From Hamadaea tsunoensis DSM 44101 (GTDB lineage: Bacteria; Actinomycetota; Actinomycetes; Mycobacteriales; Micromonosporaceae), in assembly GCF_000428945.1 (NCBI RefSeq), contig NZ_AUAX01000003.1, positions 1 through 64,000 of the forward strand: a stretch of 64,000 nucleotides of DNA, in the 5' to 3' direction. Each line of letters starts with the position of its first letter. The stretch's first letter is position 1. Below the pieces are notes generated by a model. That model made no database searches. It saw only the letters and a list, made by a program, of their open reading frames with translations, and had not been told where the DNA came from. Positions 51,770 to 61,087 of the stretch are shown here, in pieces. Position numbers and translations under genes: made by a program.

Positions 51770-53626
51770 GTGACGCGCACTGCTCCGCCCCGCACGCCAC
51801 CACCGCATTCCGTCGAAATCTCGGAAAATTCCGGCGCTGACAGCGGCATCACCGAGGCCGGTGACGGTCCACTGGGTGGGCTGCGCGCGCGTACCCGGCG
51901 GTGGGTCGGCGTACCGCTGCTGCGTGATCTGCTCATCCTTGCCGGCTTCGGCGCCTTCGCCATCTGGCTCACGCACGGCCTGCTCGCCGACCCGACCGGC
52001 CGCGCGCTCGCCCAGAACCCCGACGACCAGACGCTCTACGAGTGGTTCCTGACCTACGACACCAAGATCTGGAGCGGCGGCTTCCACCTCGTCACCGACC
52101 GGCTCAACGCGCCGTTCGGGGTCAACCTGCTCGCCAACACCACCGTCATCGCGCTGGGCGCGGTCTTCACACCGGTCACGCTCGCGTACGGGGCGGCCAC
52201 GACGTTCGCGGTCATCGTCGCCGTCAACCTGGCGGCCACCGCCGCGGCCTGGTACTTCCTGTTCACGCGTACGCTGCGGGCGAGCCGGCCGGCCTCGGTC
52301 GCCGGGGCGGCGCTCTGCGGCTTCGCCCCGGGGATGATCTCGCAGTCCAACGCGCACCTGCACATCACCGCGCAGTGGCTGGTGCCCGCGATCGTCTGGG
52401 CGGTCGTGCGGATGTGGCGGGCCGCCGTGGCCGACGACCGGCGCCGGACGGCCACGAGCGGGGTCGCCCTCGCGTTGCTCGTCTGCCTCCAGGTGCTCAT
52501 CGGCGAGGAGACCCTCTTCCTGACCGCCCTGACGCTGCTGTTCGTCGCCGGGGCGTACGCGTGGGTCACCAAGCCGGGCCGGCCGCTGATCGCCCGCTTC
52601 GGACGCGGTATCGGCGTGGCCGCCGGGGTGGCGGTCGTGCTGCTCGCGTACCCGCTGTGGATGCAGTTCCACGGGCCGCAGGCGGTGCCGGACGGGCCGT
52701 TCAGCCCGTACTACTTCTACGCGGACCTGGCCAGTTTCCCGGCGTTCTCGCCGCTGTCGATCGCCGGCTCGGCGGACTCGGCCAGCCTGTCGACCGGGTA
52801 CACCGAGTTGAACACGTTCTTCGGCTGGCCGCTGCTGCTGGTGACCACCGCCGCCACGGTGTGGCTGCGACGCAACCCGGTCGCGCTGGCGAGCGGCATC
52901 GGGGCGCTGGTGATGGCGTTGTTCTCGCTCGGCCCGCGGATCGTGGTAGCCCACCACAACACCCACGTTCCCGGCCCGTACCGGCTGATCCAGGGCCTGC
53001 CCGTGGTCGACGGGGCGCTGCCCATGCGCTTCGCGCTGGCGTCGGTGCCGCTCATCGCCCTCGTCCTCGTGCTGGCCTGGGACCACGCTCGCTCGGCGGC
53101 CCCGCGGCCGATCCGGGGCACGGCTCTCGGCGTACCCGTGCTGGTGCTCGCGGCTCTGGTGCCGCTGACCCCGCGGCCGCTGCCGACGGTCGAGCGCGCG
53201 GAGATCCCGCGGTTCTACAGCGAGGGGCTGTGGCGGCAGTGCGCGCCGGAGGGCGGGGTGATCGTGCCCGTGCCGATGGCGACACCGCCCGAGCCCGAGC
53301 CGATGCGGTACGCCGCGGCGACCCGGGTGGCGTTCTCGATGCCGGAGGGCTTCTTCATCGGACCGTACGGGCGCTGGGGCAACGCGTCGATCGGCATCCC
53401 GCGGCGGCAGACCTCGGCCCTGATCGACGAGGTGACCCGCACCGGCAAGGTACGCGACGTCAACGACGACGACCGGGCGATCGCCAAGCACGACCTGGCG
53501 GTGTGGCAGGCGGACTGCGTGGCGCTGACCGACACGCCGAACCGGGCGGCGCTGGAGACGACCCTGGAGGGGCTGCTCGGCCCGGGCCAGACGATCGGCG
53601 ACGCGACCGTCTGGCGAATCAGCTAG
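51770..53626 (+). CDS. Polytopic membrane protein, GT-C/DUF2079-like
   Basis: A 618-aa membrane protein with about ten to twelve TM helices. An acidic loop after TM1 (QNPDDQTLYEWF) and large extracytoplasmic C-terminal domain (~440-618) resemble GT-C glycosyltransferases that use polyprenyl-linked sugars; assignment is tentative. GTG 51770 has a TAGGGT -10 box (51758-51763) 6 nt upstream, a leaderless pattern. Followed by a 34-bp perfect palindrome terminator. Confidence 0.6.
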   Translation: MTRTAPPRTPPPHSVEISENSGADSGITEAGDGPLGGLRARTRRWVGVPLLRDLLILAGFGAFAIWLTHGLLADPTGRALAQNPDDQTLYEWFLTYDTKIWSGGFHLVTDRLNAPFGVNLLANTTVIALGAVFTPVTLAYGAATTFAVIVAVNLAATAAAWYFLFTRTLRASRPASVAGAALCGFAPGMISQSNAHLHITAQWLVPAIVWAVVRMWRAAVADDRRRTATSGVALALLVCLQVLIGEETLFLTALTLLFVAGAYAWVTKPGRPLIARFGRGIGVAAGVAVVLLAYPLWMQFHGPQAVPDGPFSPYYFYADLASFPAFSPLSIAGSADSASLSTGYTELNTFFGWPLLLVTTAATVWLRRNPVALASGIGALVMALFSLGPRIVVAHHNTHVPGPYRLIQGLPVVDGALPMRFALASVPLIALVLVLAWDHARSAAPRPIRGTALGVPVLVLAALVPLTPRPLPTVERAEIPRFYSEGLWRQCAPEGGVIVPVPMATPPEPEPMRYAAATRVAFSMPEGFFIGPYGRWGNASIGIPRRQTSALIDEVTRTGKVRDVNDDDRAIAKHDLAVWQADCVALTDTPNRAALETTLEGLLGPGQTIGDATVWRIS

Positions 53627-53642
53627 AACAGCTGTGCATACG

Positions 53643-53676
53643 GAAACGGCGGGCCGCGATCGCGGCCCGCCGTTTC
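53643..53676. terminator. 34-bp perfect palindrome terminator
   Basis: Every base of 53643-53676 pairs with its partner (gaaacggcgggccgc + gcggcccgccgtttc around gatc). Placed between the convergent membrane protein and NDH-2 genes, T-rich ends both ways. Confidence 0.9.
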
Positions 53677-53686
53677 TCGTTGAGTG

Positions 53687-55057
53687 TCAGCTGCGGGGCG
53701 GGGTCGAGGCCGCGGCCTCGTCGAACGCCTCGCGCGGGGTGTGCAGGCTGCCCAGCGGCACGACCTCGCGGCGCAGGAACAGCGCGAGCGTCCAGTCCGC
53801 GATGACGCGTACCTTGCGGTTGGTCGACGGGATCCGGCTCATGTGGTAGGTCCGGTGCATCATCCACGCCGGCCAGCCGCGCAGCTTCACGCCGTAGACG
53901 TGCGCGACGCCCTTGTGCAGGCCGAGGCTCGCCACCGAACCCACGTGCTTGTGCCGGTACGGGCGGACCTCCCGGCCCCGGATGACGTTGCGGATGTTGT
54001 CGGCGGCCCGCTTCGCCTGGCGTACCGCGTGCTGGGCGCTCGGCGAGCAGAACGGCAGCTGGCCGTTGACGTCCGGGGTGCCGGTGATGTCCGGGACCGA
54101 CGCGCAGTCGCCCGCGCTCCAGGCGCCCTCGACGATCCGGTCGCCGTCGACCACCTGCAGGGTCGGCAGGCAGGTGATGGCGCCGCGCTGGCTGCGCGGG
54201 AAGTCGGTCGCCTCGATCATCGGGCTCGGCTTGACGCCCGCCGTCCACACGATCGTGTCGGACGGGAACTCGTCGCCGTCGGAGGCCTTCACCACTCCGT
54301 CGACGCAGGACTCCAGGCGGGTGTCGAGGCGTACGTCGATGCCGCGCTTGGTCAGCTGCGTCACCGTGTACGCGCCCATCTCCGGTCCGACCTCGGGCAG
54401 GATCCGCTTGGCGGCCTCGATGAGCACCCAGCGGGTGTCCTTCGGGGTCAGCTCCGGGTAGTACCGGTTGATCGCGTCGCGGACCATGTCCTCCATCTCG
54501 GCGAGCGCCTCGATGCCGGCGTACCCGCCGCCGATGAACACGAAGGTCAGGGCCCGGCTGCGCACGGCCGGGTCGGTGGTGCTGGCCGCCACGTCGAGCC
54601 GCTCCAGCACATGGTTGCGCAGGTAGATGGCTTCGCCGATGGTCTTGAAGCCGACGCCGTTCTCCCGCAACCCGGGGATGGGCAGCGTACGCGAGACGCT
54701 GCCGGGCGCCACGATGATGTGGTCGTACTCGATCTCCAGCGCGGGACCGACGTAAGGCTGCACGGTCGCCGTCTTCGCCGTGTGCGCCACCTTCGTCACC
54801 TCGCCCGCGACGATCTTGCAGCGCTTGAGCTCTCGCCGCAGGGGCACGACAGCGTGACGCGGGGAGATGTTTCCGGCCGCCGCCTCGGGGAGGAACGGCT
54901 GATAGGTCATATGGGGCTGGGGATCGACGATGATCACCTCGGCCTCGCGGGAACTGAGCTTCCGGGACAGTCGCAGGGCTGCGTAAAGCCCGACATGTCC
55001 GGCACCGACCACAAGGATGCGCTGAGGTTTCACGTCATTATCTTCGCCCGTTGACAT
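53687..55057 (-). CDS. ndh: Type II NADH dehydrogenase (NDH-2)
   Basis: A 456-aa flavoprotein: FAD-binding Rossmann motif VVGAGHVGLYAALRLS near residue 16, second nucleotide motif FIGGGYAGIEALAEM for NADH, and the FAD Asp in SAGDCASVPD. It feeds electrons to menaquinone without proton pumping, at the inner membrane face. The C-terminal amphipathic region ends SRIPSTNRKVRVIADWTLALFLRREVVPL. The start (55057) precedes a segment (STGEDNDVKPQR) without a clear ribosome site. Confidence 0.93.
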   Translation of the reverse strand: MSTGEDNDVKPQRILVVGAGHVGLYAALRLSRKLSSREAEVIIVDPQPHMTYQPFLPEAAAGNISPRHAVVPLRRELKRCKIVAGEVTKVAHTAKTATVQPYVGPALEIEYDHIIVAPGSVSRTLPIPGLRENGVGFKTIGEAIYLRNHVLERLDVAASTTDPAVRSRALTFVFIGGGYAGIEALAEMEDMVRDAINRYYPELTPKDTRWVLIEAAKRILPEVGPEMGAYTVTQLTKRGIDVRLDTRLESCVDGVVKASDGDEFPSDTIVWTAGVKPSPMIEATDFPRSQRGAITCLPTLQVVDGDRIVEGAWSAGDCASVPDITGTPDVNGQLPFCSPSAQHAVRQAKRAADNIRNVIRGREVRPYRHKHVGSVASLGLHKGVAHVYGVKLRGWPAWMMHRTYHMSRIPSTNRKVRVIADWTLALFLRREVVPLGSLHTPREAFDEAAASTPPRS

Positions 55058-55118
55058 TTGCAGGGCGGTTCAGATGCGAAAACTTGTGATGGCGCACACC
55101 TGGGAACAAGCTGTCCGA

Positions 55119-55670
55119 TCAATTGTTCGTACGCCGCCGCAGCAGGCGTACGAGGACGGCGATCAGTCCCGCCGCGGCCGCCAGACCGGCCAGGGACGCC
55201 AGCGCCGTGCCGTTGATTCCGGAGGTCAGCGACGCCCCCACGATCAACACGAGGCCCACGAGAGCCGAGCCGCCGGCGATCGCGAACGCCCGCAGGTACC
55301 ACCGCAGCAGAACCTCCGGCGAGACCACCGCATCGAACGGGATGAGCGCCGCGAGCGACGCCGACGAGTGTGCGAGGAAGAGCACACTCCCGAAGAGGAC
55401 GAGCTGCACGGCACTCAGCTCGCCGAGCCGGCCCAGCCACCCCGCGACCCAGCCGAACAGGCCCGCGGCCAGGACGATCGTGACCATCCGCGTACCGGGG
55501 GCGAGGGCGGTCACGAGGGCGGCGAGCGCGGCGACCGACAGCGGGGTCACGCCGAACATGAACGACGGGATCGCCAGGACGAGGGCGATGAAGGTGAACA
55601 CGAAGACCAGGCCGCGGACCAGAACGGTCGCCGGCGTGATCCGGCTGATCGCCTCCAGGAATTTGGTCAT
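55119..55670 (-). CDS. Membrane protein at end of MoxR-DUF58 operon
   Basis: A 183-aa protein with about five TM helices (VLVRGLVFVFTFIALVLAIPSFMFG, LAALVTALAPGTRMVTIVLAAGLFGW, LVLFGSVLFLAHSSASLAALI, LRAFAIAGGSALVGLVLIVGA, ALASLAGLAAAAGLIAVLV) and a short basic tail. No known family. ATG 55670 follows GGAGGG; the gap from the DUF58 stop is 10 bp, so it is the last gene of the operon. Confidence 0.75.
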   Translation of the reverse strand: MTKFLEAISRITPATVLVRGLVFVFTFIALVLAIPSFMFGVTPLSVAALAALVTALAPGTRMVTIVLAAGLFGWVAGWLGRLGELSAVQLVLFGSVLFLAHSSASLAALIPFDAVVSPEVLLRWYLRAFAIAGGSALVGLVLIVGASLTSGINGTALASLAGLAAAAGLIAVLVRLLRRRTNN

Positions 55671-55680
55671 CGGGCCCTCC

Positions 55681-57054
55681 TCACCGGTGTACCCCGGCAC
55701 CCTGCGCGCGCCCGGCCATCCGGGCGACGTCCCGCAGCACCAGGTCGAGGCTGCCGGCCCCCTGCCAGCTCACCACCGGTACGCCGTGCTCGCGCAGCTG
55801 TCCGATCGTGTTGGCCCGCTCCAAGCGCCAGATGCCGAACGCGGCGGGCGTCCAGGCGTTGGCGGTCTGCGTACCGATGCCGGCCGGGAGGGTGTCGACG
55901 GTCACCACGAACCGGCCGGCCCGCGCGAGCCCGGCGATCATGTCCGCCGACCGGGCGTCCAGCAGCGGCGTCATGACCACGACCAGCGCGTTCGGCGAGA
56001 TCGCGGCGGACAGCCTTGACCCGCCCGCGACGCGTACGACCTGGTGGGGGTAGACGTCGAGGAGCCACTCCAGCACCATCATGAACTGCCGCCGGCCGGA
56101 CGCCGGGCGCAGCCGCCGGTCGTTCGCGCCGTACTCGATCAGGGAGACCCGGTCGCCCAGGGTCAGGTAGTGCTCCGCGATGGCGGCGCTGGCCCGCACC
56201 GTCGTGTCGACCACGCTCGCCTCGCCCGCGATCCCGCCCGACCGGCCGGCCTCGGTGAGCACGTCCAGCAGCAGCACCACCTCGGCGTCGCGGTCGGACA
56301 GCGTACGCGCGACGTGCAGCTGCCGCGTCCGCAACGTGGTACGCCAGTCGATGCGCCGCAGCCGGTCGCCCGGGCCGAACTGGCGTACGCCGGCCAGCTC
56401 ACCGCCCTCGCCGGCTCGCCGGGACCGGTGCTGGCCGACCAGCCCGGCCGCCCGGGGCATCGCCTCGACGGCCGCGAACGGCTCGGTGACGGGGAAGACC
56501 TTGAAGCCCAGCGAACCGGTGACGACGGCCCGGCAGGCGAGCAGCCCACCCCCGGCGGCGGCGACCGCGGCGGCCGGGCCGATGCTGTGCCGGCCCCAGC
56601 GGCGGGCCGGACCCTTGAGGACGACGTCGGCCGCCTCGCCCCGGTTCAGCGCGGCGACCACGGGCCGGTCGGGCTGCTTGTCGCCGTTGGTCGACCGCAG
56701 CGTCAGCCAGGCCGAATGCTGGGTACGCGCCACGACCAGGTCGTACGCGACGACGTCCCGGTTGGCGGCGGTCAGCGTGGTGGTCAGCTCCGCGCCCTCG
56801 GCCGCGTACTCCTCCAGGGTGGCGAGCCGCAGCCCCGGCACGGTACGCGGCCGGCGCGACAGTCCCCACGCGACGCTCGCCACGAAGGGCACGGCGATCA
56901 CGACGAGGTCGATCCGGCCGAACAGGACGGCGCCGACCAGGAGCAGGCCGACGAGGACCAGCGCCCGGCCGAGCGCCTTGGTCGGATGCCAGTCGTGCGA
57001 GGTCTCCTCCGGCGGCGGGTCACCCCCCGGCACCGGAACGGCAGGACGCAGCAC
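55681..57054 (-). CDS. DUF58 domain protein
   Basis: A 457-aa DUF58 protein: two N-terminal TM helices (ALGRALVLVGLLLVGAVLF, IDLVVIAVPFVASVAWGL), a beta-rich middle, and the signature GDRLRRIDWRTTLRTRQLHVARTLSDRDAEVVLLLD followed by a von Willebrand A-like fold. DUF58 proteins act with MoxR AAA ATPases in membrane-associated chaperone or maturation systems. GTG 57054 is 3 bp beyond the MoxR stop. Part of the UDG-DUF4129-MoxR-DUF58 operon. Confidence 0.9.
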   Translation of the reverse strand: MLRPAVPVPGGDPPPEETSHDWHPTKALGRALVLVGLLLVGAVLFGRIDLVVIAVPFVASVAWGLSRRPRTVPGLRLATLEEYAAEGAELTTTLTAANRDVVAYDLVVARTQHSAWLTLRSTNGDKQPDRPVVAALNRGEAADVVLKGPARRWGRHSIGPAAAVAAAGGGLLACRAVVTGSLGFKVFPVTEPFAAVEAMPRAAGLVGQHRSRRAGEGGELAGVRQFGPGDRLRRIDWRTTLRTRQLHVARTLSDRDAEVVLLLDVLTEAGRSGGIAGEASVVDTTVRASAAIAEHYLTLGDRVSLIEYGANDRRLRPASGRRQFMMVLEWLLDVYPHQVVRVAGGSRLSAAISPNALVVVMTPLLDARSADMIAGLARAGRFVVTVDTLPAGIGTQTANAWTPAAFGIWRLERANTIGQLREHGVPVVSWQGAGSLDLVLRDVARMAGRAQGAGVHR

Positions 57055-57057
57055 GGG

Positions 57058-58137
57058 TCAGCCCCGGGCCGTGTAACGGTAGGGGTCGGGCTGGCCGGGG
57101 TCGGCGTACTCCCAGTCCTCCGACTGGCCGTGCGCCGGGCCGGGCCGCTGGTGCGCCTGCGCGTACGCGGGCAGGGCGCCGCTGGCGGGCGCGGGCGTGG
57201 TGCTGAGCACGTCGCCGACGATCGAGGCGGGGTCGACCCGCTTGAGCCACATCTCGGGGCGCAGCGTCATGCGGTGCGCGAGCGCGGGAACGGCCACGTC
57301 CTTGACGTCCTCGGGGATCACGTAGTCCCGGCCGGCCATCGCGGCGCGGGCCCGGGCGAGCAGCATGAGCGCCAGCGAACCTCGGGGCGAGGCGCCGACC
57401 AGGACCGACGGGTGCGTACGCGTCGCGCCGGTCAGGGCCACGATGTACTGCCCGATCGAGTCCTCGACGTCGATGCCCTCCAGGGCGTTCTGCATGGCGA
57501 GCAGCGTCGTGGCGTCCACGACCGGCTCGACGGCGGCCTCCTCGCGCTGGCGGGCCATCCGGCGGCGCAGCACGTTCAGCTCCTCGACCGGATCCGGGTA
57601 GCCGAACGACACGCGCAGCAGGAACCGGTCGAGCTGCGCCTCGGGCAGCGGATAGGTGCCCTCGTACTCGATGGGGTTGGCCGTGGCGAGCACGTGGAAC
57701 GGCGCCTCCAGCCGGTAGGTCACGCCCTCGACGGAGACCTGCTTCTCCTGCATCGCCTCCAGCAGCGCGGCCTGCGTCTTCGGCGGCGTCCGGTTGATCT
57801 CGTCGGCGAGCAGCATGTTCGTGAAGATCGGGCCGGCCCGGAAGGTGAAGTCGTGGCTGCGCTGGTCGTAGAGGAACGAGCCGGTGACGTCGGCCGGCAG
57901 CAGGTCGGGCGTGAACTGCAGGCGCCGGAAGTCCAGGCCCAGGGCCTGCGCGAACATCCGCGCGGTCAGCGTCTTGCCGAGGCCGGGCAGATCTTCCAGC
58001 AGCACGTGGCCGCCGGCCAGGATGCCCGCGAAGACCAGCTCCAGCGCGCTCCGCTTGCCGACGATCACCGTACCGACCCGGTCGAGGACCTGCTGCGAGA
58101 TCCGGCCCACCTCGGCCGGCGTCAAGTCCTTGGTCAT
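57058..58137 (-). CDS. MoxR-family AAA+ ATPase
   Basis: A 359-aa MoxR ATPase: Walker A within LEDLPGLGKTLTA (residues ~48-58), Walker B NMLLADEINR, sensor motif LATANPIEYEGTYPLPEAQLDRF, and the C-terminal lid helices. These ATPases assist assembly or metal insertion of partner proteins, with DUF58 and DUF4129 as frequent operon mates. ATG 58137 after GGAGCGG, overlapping the upstream gene by 4 bp. Residues after ~310 are a disordered Pro/Gln-rich tail. Confidence 0.93.
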   Translation of the reverse strand: MTKDLTPAEVGRISQQVLDRVGTVIVGKRSALELVFAGILAGGHVLLEDLPGLGKTLTARMFAQALGLDFRRLQFTPDLLPADVTGSFLYDQRSHDFTFRAGPIFTNMLLADEINRTPPKTQAALLEAMQEKQVSVEGVTYRLEAPFHVLATANPIEYEGTYPLPEAQLDRFLLRVSFGYPDPVEELNVLRRRMARQREEAAVEPVVDATTLLAMQNALEGIDVEDSIGQYIVALTGATRTHPSVLVGASPRGSLALMLLARARAAMAGRDYVIPEDVKDVAVPALAHRMTLRPEMWLKRVDPASIVGDVLSTTPAPASGALPAYAQAHQRPGPAHGQSEDWEYADPGQPDPYRYTARG

Positions 58138-58691
58138 ATCCGCTCCATCCACGCGATCAGGTTGGTCAGCTCTCGGGGGCTCGGCGGCCGGCGTACCGGC
58201 TCGGCCAGGAAGGTCCACAGTGGCTCGCCGAGCACCTGCCGGGCCCGCGCCGGGTCGGACTCCCGGGTGATGCCGTGCCGCTGCCGCAGCCGCTCGTCCA
58301 CGATCTCCACCAGCGCCGTACGCAGCTTGCGGTTGAACGCGCCCGTGTCGCCGTGGCACCAGTCCAGCCGGGTCTCCCAGCGCCGCAACGCCTGTCGCAG
58401 CCCGTCGGCGGGCGCACCCTCGCCCATCGACCGGCCGGCGTGCCGCGAGGGCAGCGGCGGGCGTACGGTGCGGACGGCGCGGAAGACCAGCACGGCGGCG
58501 ACCGCGACCGCGGCCACGAACCACCACGGTGCCGACAGCGAGGACACCCGCAGGGCGAAGAGCCCGACCGCCGTCAGCGCGGCCACCATCAGGAAGTACT
58601 TGAACAGTTCGGCACCCGGGCGGCCGGACGGCACGGGCCGGTCTTCCGGCGCCGGCCCGCCGAGCAGGTCGTCGATGCTCGTCCCGCTCAC
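58134..58691 (-). CDS. Membrane protein in MoxR operon
   Basis: A 185-aa protein with two TM helices (LFKYFLMVAALTAVGLFAL, PWWFVAAVAVAAVLVFRAV) and a ~100-aa cytoplasmic domain (LRQALRRWETRLDWCHGD...). It is a hypothetical of this conserved operon; not assigned to a named family. Both ends overlap neighbours by 4 bp (ATGA at 58134 and 58688), so translation is coupled. Confidence 0.8.
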   Translation of the reverse strand: MSGTSIDDLLGGPAPEDRPVPSGRPGAELFKYFLMVAALTAVGLFALRVSSLSAPWWFVAAVAVAAVLVFRAVRTVRPPLPSRHAGRSMGEGAPADGLRQALRRWETRLDWCHGDTGAFNRKLRTALVEIVDERLRQRHGITRESDPARARQVLGEPLWTFLAEPVRRPPSPRELTNLIAWMERI

Positions 58692-59383
58692 TGCGCCACC
58701 TCCGCCCGCTCCACCGTCAGCGCGTCGCGCAGGACCCGCAGCGCGCCCCTGGCCCGGTCCCGCATGGTCACGTCGACGACGTGCGGCGAGTAGCGCGCCG
58801 CCCGGTACACGTCGGCGAAGTCGTTGAGGACGGTGCCGTCCACCGCCCGGTCGGCGAGCAGCCGAAGGACCAGTTCGGTCGGGGTGTCCCCCGGCTTACG
58901 CGGCATGCCGGCCAGGTCGGCGGCGCGCTCCAGGCGTACCCAGCAGGCGATGACGACCTTCCGCGGATCCGCGTCGGAGTCGTCGAGCTCCACCAGGCCC
59001 TGGTCGACCGCTTTCTGGATCTCCTTGGCGGAGTCCACGCGCGCCGAACCCACCGGCGGTGGCGGCGGCATCTCCTTGACGCGCCGGACGGCTCCCCGGA
59101 TCAGGAAGTAGACGAGCACGCCCACGATGCCGAGGACGAGGAGCAGGCAGAAGGCCTGGACCGCGTACACCAGGATCGAGGGGATGACGATGCGCTGGGC
59201 CGCCGCGCCGACGGATTCCTGCACCTGCGGATGCGCGGTGGGCAGGCCGGGGTCCCAGGTCGCGGCCGGCTTGGGGGCCCCGAGGGGGGCGGTTCGCAGC
59301 GGCAGGGATCCGGTCGTCGCCGCGAGGCCGACCAGGAGCAGCAGAAAAGCGGCCGCGGCGAGCGGCATCCACCGGCGTGGCAC
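58688..59383 (-). CDS. DUF4129 protein
   Basis: A 231-aa protein: TM helix near residues 8-25, a second at ~72-92 (ILVYAVQAFCLLLVLGIVGVLVYFLI), and a C-terminal DUF4129 domain with CWVRLERAADLAGMPRKPGDTPTEL and ADVYRAARYSPHVVD. It lies just before the MoxR and DUF58 genes, the usual association. GTG 59383 has AGGAGGT eight nt upstream. The gap from the UDG stop is 2 bp, so the UDG gene heads the same operon. Confidence 0.88.
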   Translation of the reverse strand: MPRRWMPLAAAAFLLLLVGLAATTGSLPLRTAPLGAPKPAATWDPGLPTAHPQVQESVGAAAQRIVIPSILVYAVQAFCLLLVLGIVGVLVYFLIRGAVRRVKEMPPPPPVGSARVDSAKEIQKAVDQGLVELDDSDADPRKVVIACWVRLERAADLAGMPRKPGDTPTELVLRLLADRAVDGTVLNDFADVYRAARYSPHVVDVTMRDRARGALRVLRDALTVERAEVAQ

Positions 59384-59385
59384 GC

Positions 59386-60087
59386 TCAGGCACCTCCTAC
59401 ACCGGCGAGCCGCCGCGCCTCGACGAACACGTCGTCCAGCATGGCGGGTGTCAGCCGTCCGGTAAAGGTGTTCTGCTGCGAAACGTGGTACGAGCCAAGC
59501 AATGCGGGGCCGCCGCCCTGCCACACCACGCCGTGCCCGAACGCCGGCCGGGGCCGCGGCGCGATGCCGTAGACCGCGTCCAGCGCCGGCCACCAGTTCG
59601 ACCACGCGAAGGCGCCGAGCGCGACGACCACCCGCAGCGTCGGCCGCAACAGCGCCACCTCGCGCCGCAGGAAGGGCGCGCAGGCGTCGCGCTCCTGCGG
59701 CGTGGGCTTGTTCTCCGGCGGCGCGCAGCGCACCGAGGCCGTGATCCGGGTGTACGCGAGCCGCAGCCCGTCGTCGGCGGCGACGGCCTCGGCCTGGTTG
59801 GCCAGGCCGGCGCGGTGCAGCGCGGCGTAGAGCACGTCGCCGCTGCGGTCACCGGTGAACATGCGGCCGGTGCGGTTGCCACCGTGCGCGGCCGGGGCCA
59901 GGCCGAGAATCAGGATCCGGGCGTCGGCGGCGCCGAAGCCGGGCACCGGCCGGCCCCAGTAGGTCTGATCACGGAAGGCGGCCCGCTTCTCCACGGCCAC
60001 CCGTTCCCGCCAGGCGACCAGTCGCGGGCAGCGCCGGCACTCGCTGACCTCGGCGTCGAGCGCGGCGAGGTCGGCGGCGGAGGTCAC
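59386..60087 (-). CDS. udgB: Uracil-DNA glycosylase family 5 (UdgB)
   Basis: A 233-aa family 5 (type B) uracil-DNA glycosylase: [13 protein letters not shown] (motif A), [13 protein letters not shown] (motif B) and four Cys for a 4Fe-4S cluster (C17, C20, C121, C136). It removes uracil and related lesions from GC-rich DNA. GTG 60087 has TAGGCT (60099-60094) 6 nt upstream, a leaderless pattern. Gene order suggests it is the first cistron of the DUF4129-MoxR-DUF58 operon, 2 bp apart, though functionally unrelated. Confidence 0.94.
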   Translation of the reverse strand: MTSAADLAALDAEVSECRRCPRLVAWRERVAVEKRAAFRDQTYWGRPVPGFGAADARILILGLAPAAHGGNRTGRMFTGDRSGDVLYAALHRAGLANQAEAVAADDGLRLAYTRITASVRCAPPENKPTPQERDACAPFLRREVALLRPTLRVVVALGAFAWSNWWPALDAVYGIAPRPRPAFGHGVVWQGGGPALLGSYHVSQQNTFTGRLTPAMLDDVFVEARRLAGVGGA

Positions 60088-60190
60088 CCGGTCAGCCTAG
60101 TGGTCCCCGGCGTTTCCCGTGGGCACGGTGCCGTTTCGCCGTGCTTGCCGTCGCGGCGCCGTTCTCCGCGTCGCGGCGGCGGTGGGCCGG

Positions 60191-60237
60191 GACGAAAAGA
60201 CCCGCGCGGGTCCGGAAGGAAGCGCGGACCCGCGCGG
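60191..60237 (-). terminator. Terminator of dienelactone hydrolase gene
   Basis: Perfect 14-bp stem cccgcgcgggtccg (60200-60213) and cggacccgcgcggg (60224-60237), followed on the minus strand by tcttttcg. Confidence 0.85.
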
Positions 60238-60262
60238 GCGTGCCTGGGCGTGCGAAGTCTCG

Positions 60263-60943
60263 TTACAGCGTGCCGCGGAAGAAGTCGACGGTACGCGCCC
60301 ACGACAGCGTCGCCGCCTCGCGATCGAAGTGCTCGGGCCGGTCGTCGTTGAAGAAGGCGTGGTCGGTGCCCGGGTAGTCGTAGACCGTCACCGCGCCGCC
60401 GGCGTCGCCGATCCCCTTGACGGCCGACTGGATGTGCGGCGCCGTGGAGGTCCCGTCCTGTTCGGAGCAGTGGATGACCGCGGCCTTGCCCGCGTACGCC
60501 GTCCAGTCGGGAGTGAGCTTGTCGGTGTAGGGAGCCGGGTAGTACGCGGCGACCGCGACGATCGAGGGCGCGACCGTGGCCGCCCAGAGCGCCAGCATGC
60601 CGCCGGCGCAGAAGCCGACCGTGCCGATCCTGCCGTCGACCTCGGGCCGGCCGGCGAGGTACTCCGCGGCACCCGCGAGGTCGGCGGCGGCCTGCGGCAA
60701 CGCCATCTGCATCAGCAGCCGCTGCGCCTCGTCCGGCTCGGCGGCGGCGACACCGTGGTAGAAGTCGGGGGCGAGCGCCACGAAGCCCGCCTGCGCGAAG
60801 CGGTCGGCCACACCGGTGATGTGCGAGACGAGTCCCCACCACTCCTGGATAACGATCACGGCCGGACCGGTGCCGGATTCCGGCACCGCCAGGTACCCCG
60901 AACTCGTGCCACCATTGCTCGCGAAGGTCACCTTTTCACCCAC
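60263..60943 (-). CDS. Dienelactone hydrolase family protein
   Basis: A 226-aa alpha/beta hydrolase of the DLH family: VIVIQEWWGLVSHITG, nucleophile Cys in GFCAGGML and the catalytic His in PGTDHAFFND with Asp upstream. It should hydrolyse an enol-lactone or similar small ester. GTG 60943 follows AGGAGGACC; an ATG at 60973 is less well supported. Convergent hairpin downstream. No catechol pathway genes adjoin it. Confidence 0.9.
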   Translation of the reverse strand: MGEKVTFASNGGTSSGYLAVPESGTGPAVIVIQEWWGLVSHITGVADRFAQAGFVALAPDFYHGVAAAEPDEAQRLLMQMALPQAAADLAGAAEYLAGRPEVDGRIGTVGFCAGGMLALWAATVAPSIVAVAAYYPAPYTDKLTPDWTAYAGKAAVIHCSEQDGTSTAPHIQSAVKGIGDAGGAVTVYDYPGTDHAFFNDDRPEHFDREAATLSWARTVDFFRGTL

Positions 60944-61087
60944 TGGTTGGTCCTCCTGTCGGTCAGGCGTCATCGGCTGTTCGCCCGGCAGATGCGTTGC
61001 GCGTAGCCAACCACGCTGAGCAGACCCAGGGGAAGAAGTCGCACGTAAAAGTCGCGGTCCTCACGTGCCAGTTTCGCAACGAGATGT

